Shown: positions 1-7,228 of the stretch, piece by piece
Layout of the letters: the number at the start of each line of letters is the position of its first letter
Numbering within the stretch: the first letter of the stretch is position 1
NCBI GenBank assembly: GCA_947589655.1
Contig: CANQCE010000005.1
Span: forward strand, 1 to 24,604
From: an uncultured Clostridia bacterium
Lineage (GTDB): Bacteria > Bacillota > Clostridia > Christensenellales > UBA1242
DNA: 24,604 nt
Direction of reading: 5' to 3'
Program-made: the position numbers and the translations under genes
The notes under the pieces: generated by a model
The model's input: the letters and a program-made list of their open reading frames with translations, nothing else
Databases searched by the model: none
What the model was told of the DNA's origin: nothing

Positions 1-290
1 GAGGAAAATTGAAAACACACTTTAGCCGCCCGCAAAATGTCCAGCGGAATTTTGCCAGGCGAAAGGGGGCCCGTGGGGGAAACGAATTTTAGGCGTTAGC
101 ACCGTGCTTGTTTTTTTTAATAGGTAGGAGATGAAAACGCCCCATCAAGTTTGTCCGTCAGCCGAGATTGCTTCGCAATGCGACACGTTCGCTTTCGCTC
201 ACGGCTCAACATGACAATCGGTGCGTGTCGCCGTCCCCGAAAATGTTTACATTTTTGGGGTGGGAAAAATTCTAGTTGCCCCCACGACTT
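1..290 (+). repeat. Mosaic intergenic repeat, copy A
   Basis: Gene-free stretch after the priA stop codon. It has modules shared with five other intergenic regions of this window. There is the right arm of an A/T hairpin (GGAAAATTGAAAA, 3-15), a GGGAAACGAATTTTAGGCGTTAG-like block (about 76-99) and a GACACG...GGCTCAACATGACA block (about 180-216). A CCCC/GGGG hairpin follows at 235-260. The end, TTCTAGTTGCCCCC (270-283), is the same end as copy E next to sigG. The left part is cut by the window edge. No ORF here looks real. Function is unknown; it may be a non-autonomous mobile or structured-RNA repeat. Confidence 0.7.
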
Positions 291-2462
291 TTAACTTAAA
301 TTATTCGGATTGATTTCAAAGAATATAGACGACTTTGCTTTTTTGTCAACACTGTCATAAATTTGTTTTTCAAGTGCATCCGCATTTTCAAGTGTGAAGC
401 GCATCAAAATTTGATAGCGGAATTTGTTTTTTATTTTGTTCACAGGTGCTTTCATCACGTCAAGATACACAAAATCTTCCGCATTCTTTTCTTTAATTTC
501 TTTAATTTTTTCGTAACACTCTTTGCACTCTTGTGCCACAACTTTTTCGTCCTCGTGCGAAAATAGAATCCTCACAATGCGTGCGTAAGGCGGAAATTTG
601 GTCACTTTTCGCAAATTTGCCTCTCGCTTGAAAAAGCCCTTGTAATCGTAATTTGCGGCGAACCGATAAACATAGTGGCGTGGACTATATGTTTGCAAAA
701 ACACCTTGCCTTGGTTTGCGCTTCTGCCAGCGCGCCCTGCAACCTGTGTGATAAGTTGAAATGTTCGTTCAATCGAGCGATAATCGGACTGAAACAAACT
801 TTGGTCAGCGTCCACAATGCCAACCAGCAGCACATCCTCAAAATCGTGCCCCTTGGCAATCATCTGCGTGCCAACCAAAATTCCCGGCTTGGCACTGCGA
901 AATTCGTTCAAAATTTTGCGATGTCCGTTTTTTACAGAGGTTGTGTCGTTATCCATGCGAAAAACTGGAACATCTGGAAACATTTTGTGCAGTTCTTCCA
1001 CCACTCTTTCAGTGCCAATCGCCCCCTGCTTTATGTCACTGCTGCCGCAACTTGGGCAAACATCCAGCGCGTGAAAACGTTTGCCACAATAATGGCATTT
1101 CAAGCGGTTTTCAAACCTGTGATACACCAGCGAGACATCGCAATCAGAGCATTTGGCAACATATCCGCAATTTCTGCACCTTTGAAAAGAAGAAAATCCC
1201 CTGCGGTTGATGAAAATCATGGCTTGTTTTTTTGCTTTTACAATCTCTTTTAACTCCACCATAAGCGGAATGGAGAAAATGTTGTTGTTGCCGTGGCGCA
1301 TTTCCATAAGCATGTCAATCACCGTGATTTTTGGCATTTCAAGGCCGTTCACGCGCACAGGCATTTCCACAAGTTGATACTCCCCATCAATCGCCTTGGC
1401 GTAACTTTCCAGTTGCGGAGTGGCACTGCCCAGCACCAAAGCACAGTTGTTGTAACTTCGCCTAAACGCCGCAATATCGTGCGTGTCGTAGCGCGGATTG
1501 CTCTCCGAAACATAACTTTGCTCATGTTCCTCATCAATAATGATTATCCCCAAATTTTCAATAGGTGCAAAAATGGCAGAACGTGCGCCAACAACCACCC
1601 TTGCCTGCCCAAAGAAGATTCTGCGCCACTCGTCAAAGCGCTCGCCAGCCGATAAGCCACTGTGGATGAGTGCCACTTGTTCTCCAAAACGCGCCTTAAA
1701 GTTGGCAAGCACCTGCGGCGTAAGCGAAATTTCTGGAACAAGCATAAGTGCGGTTTTGCCCTTTCCCAGTTCCCTTTCAATTAAGTTCATGTAAACTTCC
1801 GTCTTTCCGCTGCCAGTCACGCCGTGCAAAAGATAGGTTTTGTTTTCAGAGATTTCTTCAATCGCCCTCTGCTGCAGAGCGGTGAGTTGTTTTTTCTCGG
1901 ACTTTAAAACATCAAATTCTGGCACGCGGTCAACCTGCTCAGCCTCCAAAATCACCACACCTTTTTGAATAAGTGCCGCAACCGCCGATGCCCCAAATTT
2001 TTCTGCCAAAACGCTGCGTTTTTCTCTGCCGTTTTGCTTTAAAAACTCCACCACTTCAATCTGTTTTTTCGCCTTTGCGGAAGGCATTTCAAAATTTTCC
2101 GCCAAACGGCAAAAGTGCACCACAAGTTCTTTAATTTTGTCCGTTCTCATCTCACTTGGAAGAAACATCCTTAGGCAACTTGCAAGTTTAAGATGAAGTT
2201 TGTCCGCCATATGGAACATCAGCGAGAGCATTTCTGGCTTAATAACGGCAAAATCCTCAATTTTCTCTTTGATAGGCTTCAGTTTGCTTGCATCAAACTC
2301 ACTCTTTTCCGTGATGCCCACAATAAAGCCTTGCAAAATCCTTGGGCCAAATGGCACAAGCACCCTTTCGCCCACCAAAACCTGCATTCCTTCAGGAATG
2401 ATATATTCAAATTCTCTGTCCAAGGCTTTTGCATCTTGGTCAATTATTATTTTTGCAAACAA
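291..2462 (-). CDS. priA: Primosomal protein N' (PriA), replication restart helicase
   Basis: PriA is a superfamily-2 3'-5' DNA helicase that reloads the replisome at stalled or D-loop forks. The 723-residue product has the usual length. An N-terminal DNA-binding domain (about 1-180) is followed by Walker A GVTGSGKT (about 214-221), the DEEH box (310-313), and zinc-binding Cys pairs spread over about 429-472 (CRNCGY, CSDC, CHYC, CPSC). After these come motif V-like GTQMIAKGHDF and motif VI QVAGRAGR. The start is taken as TTG at 2462 because GAGGGG lies 7 nt upstream and the family-typical N-terminus begins there; no ATG start fits as well. It lies 83 nt downstream of rpoZ in the same direction, as in many Firmicutes (gmk-rpoZ-coaBC-priA), although coaBC is absent here. 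Identification is secure; the start is less so. Confidence 0.96.
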   Translation of the reverse strand: MFAKIIIDQDAKALDREFEYIIPEGMQVLVGERVLVPFGPRILQGFIVGITEKSEFDASKLKPIKEKIEDFAVIKPEMLSLMFHMADKLHLKLASCLRMFLPSEMRTDKIKELVVHFCRLAENFEMPSAKAKKQIEVVEFLKQNGREKRSVLAEKFGASAVAALIQKGVVILEAEQVDRVPEFDVLKSEKKQLTALQQRAIEEISENKTYLLHGVTGSGKTEVYMNLIERELGKGKTALMLVPEISLTPQVLANFKARFGEQVALIHSGLSAGERFDEWRRIFFGQARVVVGARSAIFAPIENLGIIIIDEEHEQSYVSESNPRYDTHDIAAFRRSYNNCALVLGSATPQLESYAKAIDGEYQLVEMPVRVNGLEMPKITVIDMLMEMRHGNNNIFSIPLMVELKEIVKAKKQAMIFINRRGFSSFQRCRNCGYVAKCSDCDVSLVYHRFENRLKCHYCGKRFHALDVCPSCGSSDIKQGAIGTERVVEELHKMFPDVPVFRMDNDTTSVKNGHRKILNEFRSAKPGILVGTQMIAKGHDFEDVLLVGIVDADQSLFQSDYRSIERTFQLITQVAGRAGRSANQGKVFLQTYSPRHYVYRFAANYDYKGFFKREANLRKVTKFPPYARIVRILFSHEDEKVVAQECKECYEKIKEIKEKNAEDFVYLDVMKAPVNKIKNKFRYQILMRFTLENADALEKQIYDSVDKKAKSSIFFEINPNNLS

Positions 2463-2545
2463 ATTTAGTCCCCTCTTAAAAATTAAAAAATATCACTGCC
2501 ACTGCAATGATATTTTATCATACAATTTTTTAAAATCAAACAAAT

Positions 2546-2749
2546 TTAGTCCTCTATATCACTTGGCTCAATTTTGCCTTCATAAATTTCGTCAAGTGCA
2601 ATGCTGATGGCTTTTTTATCGGCAGTGGCAAGTTCAGCACGCCTTGTTGTTTCAATTTCTTTGGCTCTTTTGGATGCCAAAATGGCAAGAACATATTTAT
2701 TTCCATTAGTTTTTGCGGCAAGTCCGTCAATAGGTGGTTCAATCATCAT
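2546..2749 (-). CDS. rpoZ: RNA polymerase omega subunit
   Basis: The 67-residue product resembles RpoZ, which helps fold and latch the beta' subunit. Family features are P-x-I-D near the N-terminus (PPIDGLA), a central KYVLAILASKRAKEIE helix, and a KAISIALDEIYEGKI segment near the C-terminus. AAGGAG lies 10 nt before ATG 2749; a second ATG directly follows (2746), so the first residue is uncertain. The gene precedes priA and is divergent from surface protein 1. The usual upstream partner gmk is missing, because the neighbouring DNA is occupied by the surface-protein gene. This suggests rearrangement at this point. Confidence 0.9.
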   Translation of the reverse strand: MMIEPPIDGLAAKTNGNKYVLAILASKRAKEIETTRRAELATADKKAISIALDEIYEGKIEPSDIED

Positions 2750-2856
2750 AACTTTAATTCTCCTTCATTTAGCGTTTGCATTTTAACACAAAATAACAAA
2801 AATGTAAAGTATTTTTTAAAAAATAAATCCGTTTTTTGAAAATTAATTGATAAAAT

Positions 2857-2885
2857 TTGACAAAAAATATCTTTGAATATATAAT
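2857..2885 (+). promoter_or_regulatory. Consensus sigma-A promoter of surface protein 1
   Basis: TTGACA (2857-2862), a 17-nt spacer and TATAAT (2880-2885) match the vegetative consensus exactly. The start codon is 36 nt beyond the -10 box and has GGAGG in front. The gene should be strongly transcribed even though its reading frame is broken in this sequence. Confidence 0.85.
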
Positions 2886-2920
2886 AAAGGAAAAGATAAA
2901 CTATTTTTTGGAGGTAAGAA

Positions 2921-4143
2921 ATGGGCGCAAAGAAAAGGCTTTTAATTGGATTTCTCTCACTTGGCTTGGTGGCAATTGTCATGGTAACATCCATTGCCGT
3001 GGTTCTTTCAGCACTTAACGCAAATGTAAACAGCGGCTTCTCCATTTCTTACACTGCAAAAAATATAAATGCCGCAGTGGCAGGCAGTTACAACAATTCT
3101 GGAACTGAAAAAAATATGACAATTTCCGGTCAAGAAGGCCTGCTCACCTTTAATGGTGACCAAAGTGACGGGGGGGGGATTTTGACCCTTTAGGAAGTTT
3201 TCAGTTCCAACAAGACGATTTTTTAGAGTTAAATTACGCTGTTTTAAACTTTGATGAACAAAATTTGCTGCCTGTAACGGCAGAACTTTCTTCCGCGCCT
3301 GAAAACTTGACCGTAACCCTCACCACAAACCTTTACAATGGCACAACAACCACAAACAACTCCACCACCCTAACCGCAAATTCCAAAATCAAAGTTGCAG
3401 ACGTGCCTTATGCTGGCATTAAAAGCGTGGGAAATGACGGTGATGTTTATGCCGATGCCCTTGTCGAAATGGGGAATATTTTGGATGCACTGAATTCTCA
3501 AATGGGTGGCCCTATAGAGGGTGAATACATTTTGCCTTCCTTGTTAAATGTTATAGATGCTCTATCAGTAGATTTAAACGACCAATATTTATCAAATCTG
3601 CTACTTCCATGGATGGAAATATGCACCAGATGTTCAATGTATTTTATGCTTGGAACTGGCGACATGAGTGCAGGAGACCTCCATGAATATGTTAGGGCTA
3701 TTTATGGTGAGCATGGAATAGAAAGTATATCCGAAAGCATTGGACGCGAAATAAACTTTTATGTTCGCAAACCAATATCTTCAGGCGATTCAGATTTCTT
3801 TATGCATATATATGAAGATTTAATCAACAATGTTGAAACGTTTTTAAATAGCATCAACCAAGTCCCTAGCCTTATAGGCTTTGAGGAGTTTTTTTCAGAA
3901 ACTTACACGAACTTAAAAACTAATATGGAAACTTGGGTTGATAACGTGGAAAGTTTTCTTGTCCCAACCATGCCGCCATCGTCAAAGTATACTCAGCCAA
4001 TTTACAATGCCAACGAACTATTTGATTATTGCAAAGAGAACAGCTATCCATGCCTTTTAATTACAATCCGCCTTGATATTGCCGACACATCTTCCCCTGC
4101 AAGTTTTAGCGGAAAATTACATATCATTTTAGGTGCAGTTTAA
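2921..4143 (+). CDS. Surface protein 1, phase-OFF (frameshift in a G9 tract)
   Basis: ATG 2921 follows GGAGG. The product starts with Lys/Arg and a hydrophobic segment (residues about 7-31), then SGFSISYTAKN, nearly identical to surface protein 3. This is the look of an exported, possibly anchored, protein with a SipW/TasA-like leader. Nine G (3170-3178) follow codon 83. In the 9-G state translation ends at TAG 3191-3193 after 90 residues. One extra G makes the frame continue (G-D-F-D-P-L-G-S-F) without a stop to TAA 4141-4143, giving about 407 residues. The continued frame also aligns with surface protein 3 (FLELNYAVLN against YLEMHFTIEN), so the two halves belong to one gene. The distal part is Asn/Thr/Ser-rich and was not recognised. 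An 8-G state also stops at once (TTT TGA). Type and family are solid; biological role is unknown. Confidence 0.8.
3170..3178 (+). repeat. Poly-G (G9) tract in coding sequence, slippage site
   Basis: Nine consecutive G interrupt surface protein 1 between two matching open frames. G runs of this length are very improbable in surrounding DNA of this base composition, and such tracts gain or lose units by polymerase slippage. The present length gives the OFF state; ten G gives the ON state. Confidence 0.85.
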
Positions 4144-4173
4144 CAAGCAAAAAGAAAAATGGTTTTTGATATA

Positions 4174-4206
4174 AAAAATTCCTCTTGCAAAAGAGGATTT
4201 TTTTAC
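4174..4206. terminator. Bidirectional terminator between surface protein 1 and mazF
   Basis: A hairpin with CCTCTT / AAGAGG, flanked by A-run and T-run (AAAAAATT ... ATTTTTTT). It can serve the + strand surface-protein gene and the convergent mazF operon. Confidence 0.8.
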
Positions 4207-4212
4207 ATTTTT

Positions 4213-4566
4213 TTAATTCACAAAGCCAAGCGAAATTAAAAGTGCACGATTGACTTCTTTCATCTTCTTTTCGTCAAGTTTTGTCACCTTTTCTTTCAGT
4301 CGCCTTTTGTCCAGCGTGCGAATCTGTTCCAAAAGCACCACCGAATTTTTTGGCAGGTGGCTGACATCGCTTGGCAGTTCAATGTGCGTTGGCAGTTTTG
4401 CCTTTGAAAGCTGGCTGGTGATGGCGGAAACAATCACGGTTGGCGAAAATTTGTTGCCAATATCATTTTGGATGATAAGCACAGGGCGCACGCCACCCTG
4501 CTCACTCCCAATAACGGGATTAAGGTCAGCAAAATATATTTCTCCTCGCCTAAAAATGTTCTCCAT
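4213..4566 (-). CDS. mazF: MazF/EndoA-family mRNA interferase toxin
   Basis: The 117-residue product closely follows the EndoA (NdoA) pattern: RRGEIYFADLNPVIGSEQGG, then VRPVLIIQNDIGNKFSPT and AITSQLSKAKLPTHIEL. The Arg and Thr at positions 27 and 50 correspond to the catalytic pair of the Bacillus enzyme, so it should be an active sequence-specific ribonuclease. ATG 4566 is chosen because the family N-terminus starts there; an upstream in-frame start adds residues without homology. The first 17 nt overlap the preceding small ORF, indicating translational coupling as in toxin-antitoxin operons. acpS lies further upstream, as in Bacillus (acpS ... ndoAI-ndoA). Confidence 0.93.
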   Translation of the reverse strand: MENIFRRGEIYFADLNPVIGSEQGGVRPVLIIQNDIGNKFSPTVIVSAITSQLSKAKLPTHIELPSDVSHLPKNSVVLLEQIRTLDKRRLKEKVTKLDEKKMKEVNRALLISLGFVN

Positions 4567-4795
4567 CAAACCTACCGTCACATTTTTGAAAATCAATCAG
4601 GTCGGCAAGTTCCAGCGGTGAAAGTTCATGCTGCACTTTGCCGAGCCATGCGGAAGAAAAGTCCGCCATTCTCATCTTATGCTGACCGCCCAAAAAGGTT
4701 GATGCAATGATAAATTCTTCAAGCGAGCCATACTCTCGCTCAATTTTCTCAACTTTTTTCAGCAGTTTTTTGTATGCTTCTTGCATAATTTTCAC
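4550..4795 (-). CDS. Small protein coupled to mazF, candidate antitoxin (unrecognised)
   Basis: This 81-residue ORF (GTG 4795, or ATG 4786 giving 78 residues) precedes mazF, overlaps its start by 17 nt, and occupies the antitoxin position. The sequence is charged and probably mostly helical: a Lys/Glu-rich N-terminal helix (KKLLKKVEKIEREYGSLEEF), then a SAWLGKVQHELSPLELADLIDF segment. I do not recognise the ribbon-helix-helix of EndoAI or a typical MazE AbrB fold, nor any other family. Either it is a divergent antitoxin, or an unrelated small gene that replaced one. The ribosome binding site is weak for both starts. A palindrome lies 19-38 nt upstream. Confidence 0.65.
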   Translation of the reverse strand: MKIMQEAYKKLLKKVEKIEREYGSLEEFIIASTFLGGQHKMRMADFSSAWLGKVQHELSPLELADLIDFQKCDGRFDGEHF

Positions 4796-4813
4796 CAGTA
4801 TCCCAAAATTTTA

Positions 4814-4833
4814 AACTTATTTTGAGATAAGTT
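4814..4833. promoter_or_regulatory. Palindrome upstream of the toxin-antitoxin pair, candidate operator
   Basis: AACTTAT (4814-4820) and ATAAGTT (4827-4833) form a perfect 7-bp inverted repeat with a 6-nt centre, just upstream of the small ORF preceding mazF. Toxin-antitoxin operons are often autoregulated at such a site. A short hairpin is the alternative; no T-run favours termination. Confidence 0.4.
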
Positions 4834-4845
4834 AAAAAATTTATT

Positions 4846-5110
4846 CATCTGTACTGGGGTGGCACCAAAAGTTTTTAACGCGGGCTCGCACTTTGCGTCA
4901 TGTTGAGCCACGAGCGTAGCGAGTGTGTCGAAACATCTCCGACCGATTAAAGTGCTAACCGCTAAACTTTCGGTTCCCCGTCCCACCTACCCCTCCACTT
5001 AAAGCACCCCAAAAAAAATGAAACATTTTTAGGGGCCCCGTAATAATTTTCAATTTTGCATAAACGAAAAATTGAAAATTGTTTTAATAGTTCCAAAAGC
5101 AAGTTCTTCG
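4846..5110 (-). repeat. Mosaic intergenic repeat, copy B
   Basis: The 354-nt gap between acpS and the toxin-antitoxin pair is mostly this repeat, read on the - strand. Modules are an A/T hairpin (5045-5059 with 5066-5080, short loop), a CCCC/GGGG hairpin (5007-5035) and the block read on + as CTAACCGCTAAACTTTCGGTT-like (about 4958-4981). Next are a GGCTCAACATGACGC/TTTCGACAC block (about 4890-4945) and the end module TGGTGCCACCCC on the - strand (about 4855-4866). Module order differs from copies C and D, so the family is a mosaic. It separates two parts of what is normally a compact acpS-mazEF region. Confidence 0.75.
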
Positions 5111-5149
5111 AAGTGTAAGTGGATTTAATTTTTTGTGTTTCGCAAAAAC

Positions 5150-5500
5150 TTATGTGACAATGCAGCACGCCCCTACAACTTTTGGCTGATGCGAGATGGA
5201 AACTTCAATGCTTTTAAAGCCTGATTTTTCAAAATGCGCTTTTGCCTTTCCATGCAAAACCACAAACGGTGCGCCGCTCGGCTGGTGGCAAAGTTCAATC
5301 TCTTTATATGAAATTTCGCCTTCGCGCAAGCCTAACGCTTTAAAAACCGCCTCTTTCACCGCCCAAAGCGATGCCACGCGCATGGAAAAATTGCACTTAT
5401 AACCTTTTATGTAAGCAATTTCACTTTCAAGTGCAATTTTCTCGAGCAGTTTTTCAGGATTTTTGATTCTTTCCACCTCTTGCAAATCAAAGCCAATCAT
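5150..5500 (-). CDS. acpS: Holo-[acyl-carrier-protein] synthase
   Basis: AcpS transfers the phosphopantetheine arm of CoA to apo-ACP, activating it for fatty acid synthesis. The 116-residue product has the diagnostic MIGFDLQEVERI start, with the metal-binding Asp, and the WAVKEAVFKALG segment with the catalytic Glu. It also has a C-terminal IEVSISHQ strand. ATG 5500 gives the family N-terminus with GGAGG at 8 nt; ATG 5506 and TTG 5515 are too close to, or before, that site. Its start overlaps the recX end by 14 nt, so the two are translationally coupled. Confidence 0.93.
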   Translation of the reverse strand: MIGFDLQEVERIKNPEKLLEKIALESEIAYIKGYKCNFSMRVASLWAVKEAVFKALGLREGEISYKEIELCHQPSGAPFVVLHGKAKAHFEKSGFKSIEVSISHQPKVVGACCIVT

Positions 5501-6113
5501 TTGCATCACCTCCAAAAACTTTGTCGGTCACTTTTTTTGCCACACTATAATCATACCCCTTATACACCAAATGTGCAAGGCATTTTTGCTTGTTTTTTGG
5601 CGTTTTTTCACGATTTTTTGCGAATTTTTCGCCCAAAACAAGCGCTTTTTCAAATTCGTCATCTTCATCAACGCCGGAAATGAGTTCATCAACTATCTCT
5701 TTTGAAACGCCTTTTTGCAAAAGTTTTTGCGAAATGGCGCGCTTGCCTTTGCTGGCGGAAAGGCTGTCAAAATAGTTTTTGGCAAACTTTTCATCGTCTA
5801 AAAGTCCATATTCTCGCAACTTTTCTTTGCACTTTTCGATGGTCTGTTTTTCAAACCCCTTCTTTTTTAAATAGTCAGATATTCCCTTTTCGCTGACATT
5901 GTATTTTTCCAAATACGAAACCGCCAGTTCAAACGAAACTTTTTCATCATTTTCTTTTTTTATCTCTTTAAATTGGGCATCATCAAACTCCGCCCCCACT
6001 TTTATGCCGTGCAGGACAATAATTTCATCCAGAAAAACTCCCAGCCAAGAGCCGTCTGCATAAACATGAAATGTGTTGGAATTTCCCACTCGCTTAATTT
6101 CCGTGATTGCCAT
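5487..6113 (-). CDS. recX: RecX-family regulator of RecA
   Basis: RecX binds RecA filaments and moderates recombination and SOS activity. The 208-residue product has an N-terminal region typical of Firmicute RecX (MAITEIKRVG..., HGIKVG). Three-helix repeats follow: AVSYLEKYNVSEKGISDYLKKKG, then LREYGLLDDEKFAKNYFDS, KGKRAISQKLLQKGVSKEIVDE and KCLAHLVYKGYDYSVAKKV. ATG 6113 is preceded by GGAGAAGAAA; the longer open frame upstream overlaps the YigZ-like gene and has no homology. It sits 14 nt after the YigZ-like gene and overlaps acpS, forming one operon. Confidence 0.92.
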   Translation of the reverse strand: MAITEIKRVGNSNTFHVYADGSWLGVFLDEIIVLHGIKVGAEFDDAQFKEIKKENDEKVSFELAVSYLEKYNVSEKGISDYLKKKGFEKQTIEKCKEKLREYGLLDDEKFAKNYFDSLSASKGKRAISQKLLQKGVSKEIVDELISGVDEDDEFEKALVLGEKFAKNREKTPKNKQKCLAHLVYKGYDYSVAKKVTDKVFGGDANDWL

Positions 6114-6127
6114 TTTCTTCTCCAAAT

Positions 6128-6496
6128 TTACATTTTTTCTTCTTCCAAAAGCATTGATGCGGTTTTTGTGTAAGCGCGCACCAGGCCACCTGCGCCCAAC
6201 TTTATGCCGCCAAAATATCTCACAACAAAAATGCAACAGTTCGCCTGCCCCTTTTTCTGCAAAACCGAAAGAATTGGTCTGCCTGCAGTTCCGCTTGGCT
6301 CGCCGTCATCCACCGCTTTCTCCAAAAAAGGCGCTTTCAGGGAATATGCATAACAAATGTGCGTGGCTTTTTTGTGCTCTTGCTTTAACGCCGCAAGCGC
6401 CTGCTCAATTTCTTCCAATTTTTCGCACGGCAAAAGATAACCCAAAAACTTGGATTTCTTTTCCACATATTCCACCTGCTTTAAAAATTTGACCAT
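6128..6496 (-). CDS. YigZ/IMPACT-family (UPF0029) protein, single-domain form
   Basis: The 122-residue product has the UPF0029 hallmarks KSKFLGYL, HICYAYSL, DDGEPSGTAGRPIL and VVRYFGGIKLGAGGLVRAY. Many bacterial YigZ proteins are about 200 residues with a second, EF-G-like domain. This one stops right after the first domain (LLEEEKM), and no continuation was found before recX. The function of the family is poorly defined; the related eukaryotic IMPACT acts in translational control. ATG 6496 starts 1 nt after the stop of the XRE gene, with GGAAGA in front, so the two are co-translated. Confidence 0.9.
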   Translation of the reverse strand: MVKFLKQVEYVEKKSKFLGYLLPCEKLEEIEQALAALKQEHKKATHICYAYSLKAPFLEKAVDDGEPSGTAGRPILSVLQKKGQANCCIFVVRYFGGIKLGAGGLVRAYTKTASMLLEEEKM

Positions 6497-6497
6497 T

Positions 6498-6701
6498 TTA
6501 ATCTTCCAGACCGCACAAATAGTCGGTTGACACTTTAAAAAATCTGGCAAGTGCCACCAAATTTTCTATGTTTGGAATCCGCAACTCCCTTTCCCATCTG
6601 CTGATTGCAACATTTGAAACCCCTATCGCCTCGCCTAATTTTGTGGTTGACAGCCCCATTTCCAGCCTTAAATCTTTAAGCCTTTCAGCAAATTCTTTCA
6701 T
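6498..6701 (-). CDS. XRE-family HTH transcriptional regulator
   Basis: The 67-residue product is a bare Cro/CI-type helix-turn-helix domain (LRLEMGLSTTKLGEAIGVSNVAISRWERELRIPNIENLVALARFFKVSTDYLCG). TTKLGEAIGVSNVAISRWE is the recognition helix region. It is preceded by AGGAG and is the first gene of the operon continuing into the YigZ-like gene, recX and acpS. A -10-like TATAAT on the - strand (6723-6728) abuts the nearest of three palindromic operators, so it probably represses its own transcription and that of the divergent XRE gene. Confidence 0.92.
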   Translation of the reverse strand: MKEFAERLKDLRLEMGLSTTKLGEAIGVSNVAISRWERELRIPNIENLVALARFFKVSTDYLCGLED

Positions 6702-6728
6702 ATTTAACTCCTAATATGAAAGAATTAT

Positions 6729-6798
6729 AACCAAATGGTTCTAAAATTACTTGACTTCAACCATATGGTCTAGTATAATATATTTATACCAAATGGTA
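6729..6798. promoter_or_regulatory. Three palindromic operators between divergent XRE genes
   Basis: Three copies of a dyad of type ACCA-(AA/TA)-TGGT occur at 6729-6740, 6759-6770 and 6787-6798, with centres 30 and 28 bp apart, close to three helical turns. The middle copy lies inside the spacer of the + strand promoter. The first abuts the - strand -10 box and the third lies just downstream of the + strand -10. This is the layout of a CI/Cro-like switch. Which XRE protein binds is inferred. Confidence 0.75.
6751..6779 (+). promoter_or_regulatory. Sigma-A promoter of the 74-residue XRE gene
   Basis: TTGACT (6751-6756), a 17-nt spacer and TATAAT (6774-6779). The spacer contains a complete palindromic operator, so occupancy should block the polymerase. 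Confidence 0.8.
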
Positions 6799-6860
6799 AA
6801 GCATTTTGATAAAAAATTCTATAAAATAATATAAAACTTTAAGAATAAGGGAGAAAAATT

Positions 6861-7085
6861 ATGAACGGTCCAATACAAATTGAAGGTGTTAAAATTGATT
6901 CTGAAAAAATCAACCAATTTATACAGGATAATTGTTATAGCAAATCCGCTTTTGCCAGAAAGTGCAACATTAGCACAAAACTTTTGGACAAAATTTTATC
7001 AGGCAACACCAATGTCAGATTCACTGGCCTTATGAGAATTGCTGATTTAATGGGTGTAAATTTGGAGGATTTGTTAATTTTGTGA
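6861..7085 (+). CDS. Small Cro/CI-like HTH protein
   Basis: The 74-residue product has an HTH of the XRE superfamily (YSKSAFARKCNISTKLLDKILSGNTNVRFTGLMRIADLMGVNLEDLL) with a short N-terminal extension (MNGPIQIEGVKIDSEKINQF). AAGGGAG lies 7 nt upstream of ATG 6861. It is divergent from the other XRE gene, with three shared operators between them, so the pair may form an autoregulatory or bistable unit. There is no phage or conjugative gene nearby. It is followed by repeat fragments, not by a target gene, so what it controls beyond this region is not visible. Confidence 0.8.
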   Translation: MNGPIQIEGVKIDSEKINQFIQDNCYSKSAFARKCNISTKLLDKILSGNTNVRFTGLMRIADLMGVNLEDLLIL

Positions 7086-7110
7086 TTAAAACAACAACAA
7101 AATTTCTCAT

Positions 7111-7175
7111 GCTAACCTCTAAAGTTGTAGGAGATTTTTCGACACGACGGCAAGCCGTCGGCTCAAAATGACGCG
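7111..7175 (+). repeat. Mosaic intergenic repeat, partial copy F
   Basis: GCTAACCTCTAAAGTTGTAG (7111-7130) matches the CTAACCGCTAAACTTTCGG block of copies B and C. GGAGAT-TTTTCGACACG and GGCTCAAAATGACGC match the second block of copies A and B, here separated by a perfect GACGGC/GCCGTC hairpin (7145-7158). The other modules are absent. Confidence 0.55.
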
Positions 7176-7228
7176 CGATAAAATTTTGAAATTGTTTTCA
7201 CGACAAAAAGCATTTGACAAGTGCAGCA

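Noticed and set aside
675..1253. Long + strand open frame opposite priA
   Set aside because: Antisense shadow of a fully conserved PriA coding region; no ribosome binding site and no family pattern.
2495..2525. AATATCA / TGATATT hairpin between rpoZ and priA as terminator
   Set aside because: Weak A/T stem with a long loop and no T-run of use; readthrough from rpoZ to priA is more likely.
3170..3178. G9 tract as a pure sequencing or assembly error
   Set aside because: Cannot be excluded for this single site, but four further G/C runs cluster around the same gene family, including one in frame, so biological slippage is favoured; read data would decide.
3265..4143. Separate gene starting at TTG 3265
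   Set aside because: No ribosome binding site or signal segment there; the frame is already open upstream to the G tract and continues the upstream half.
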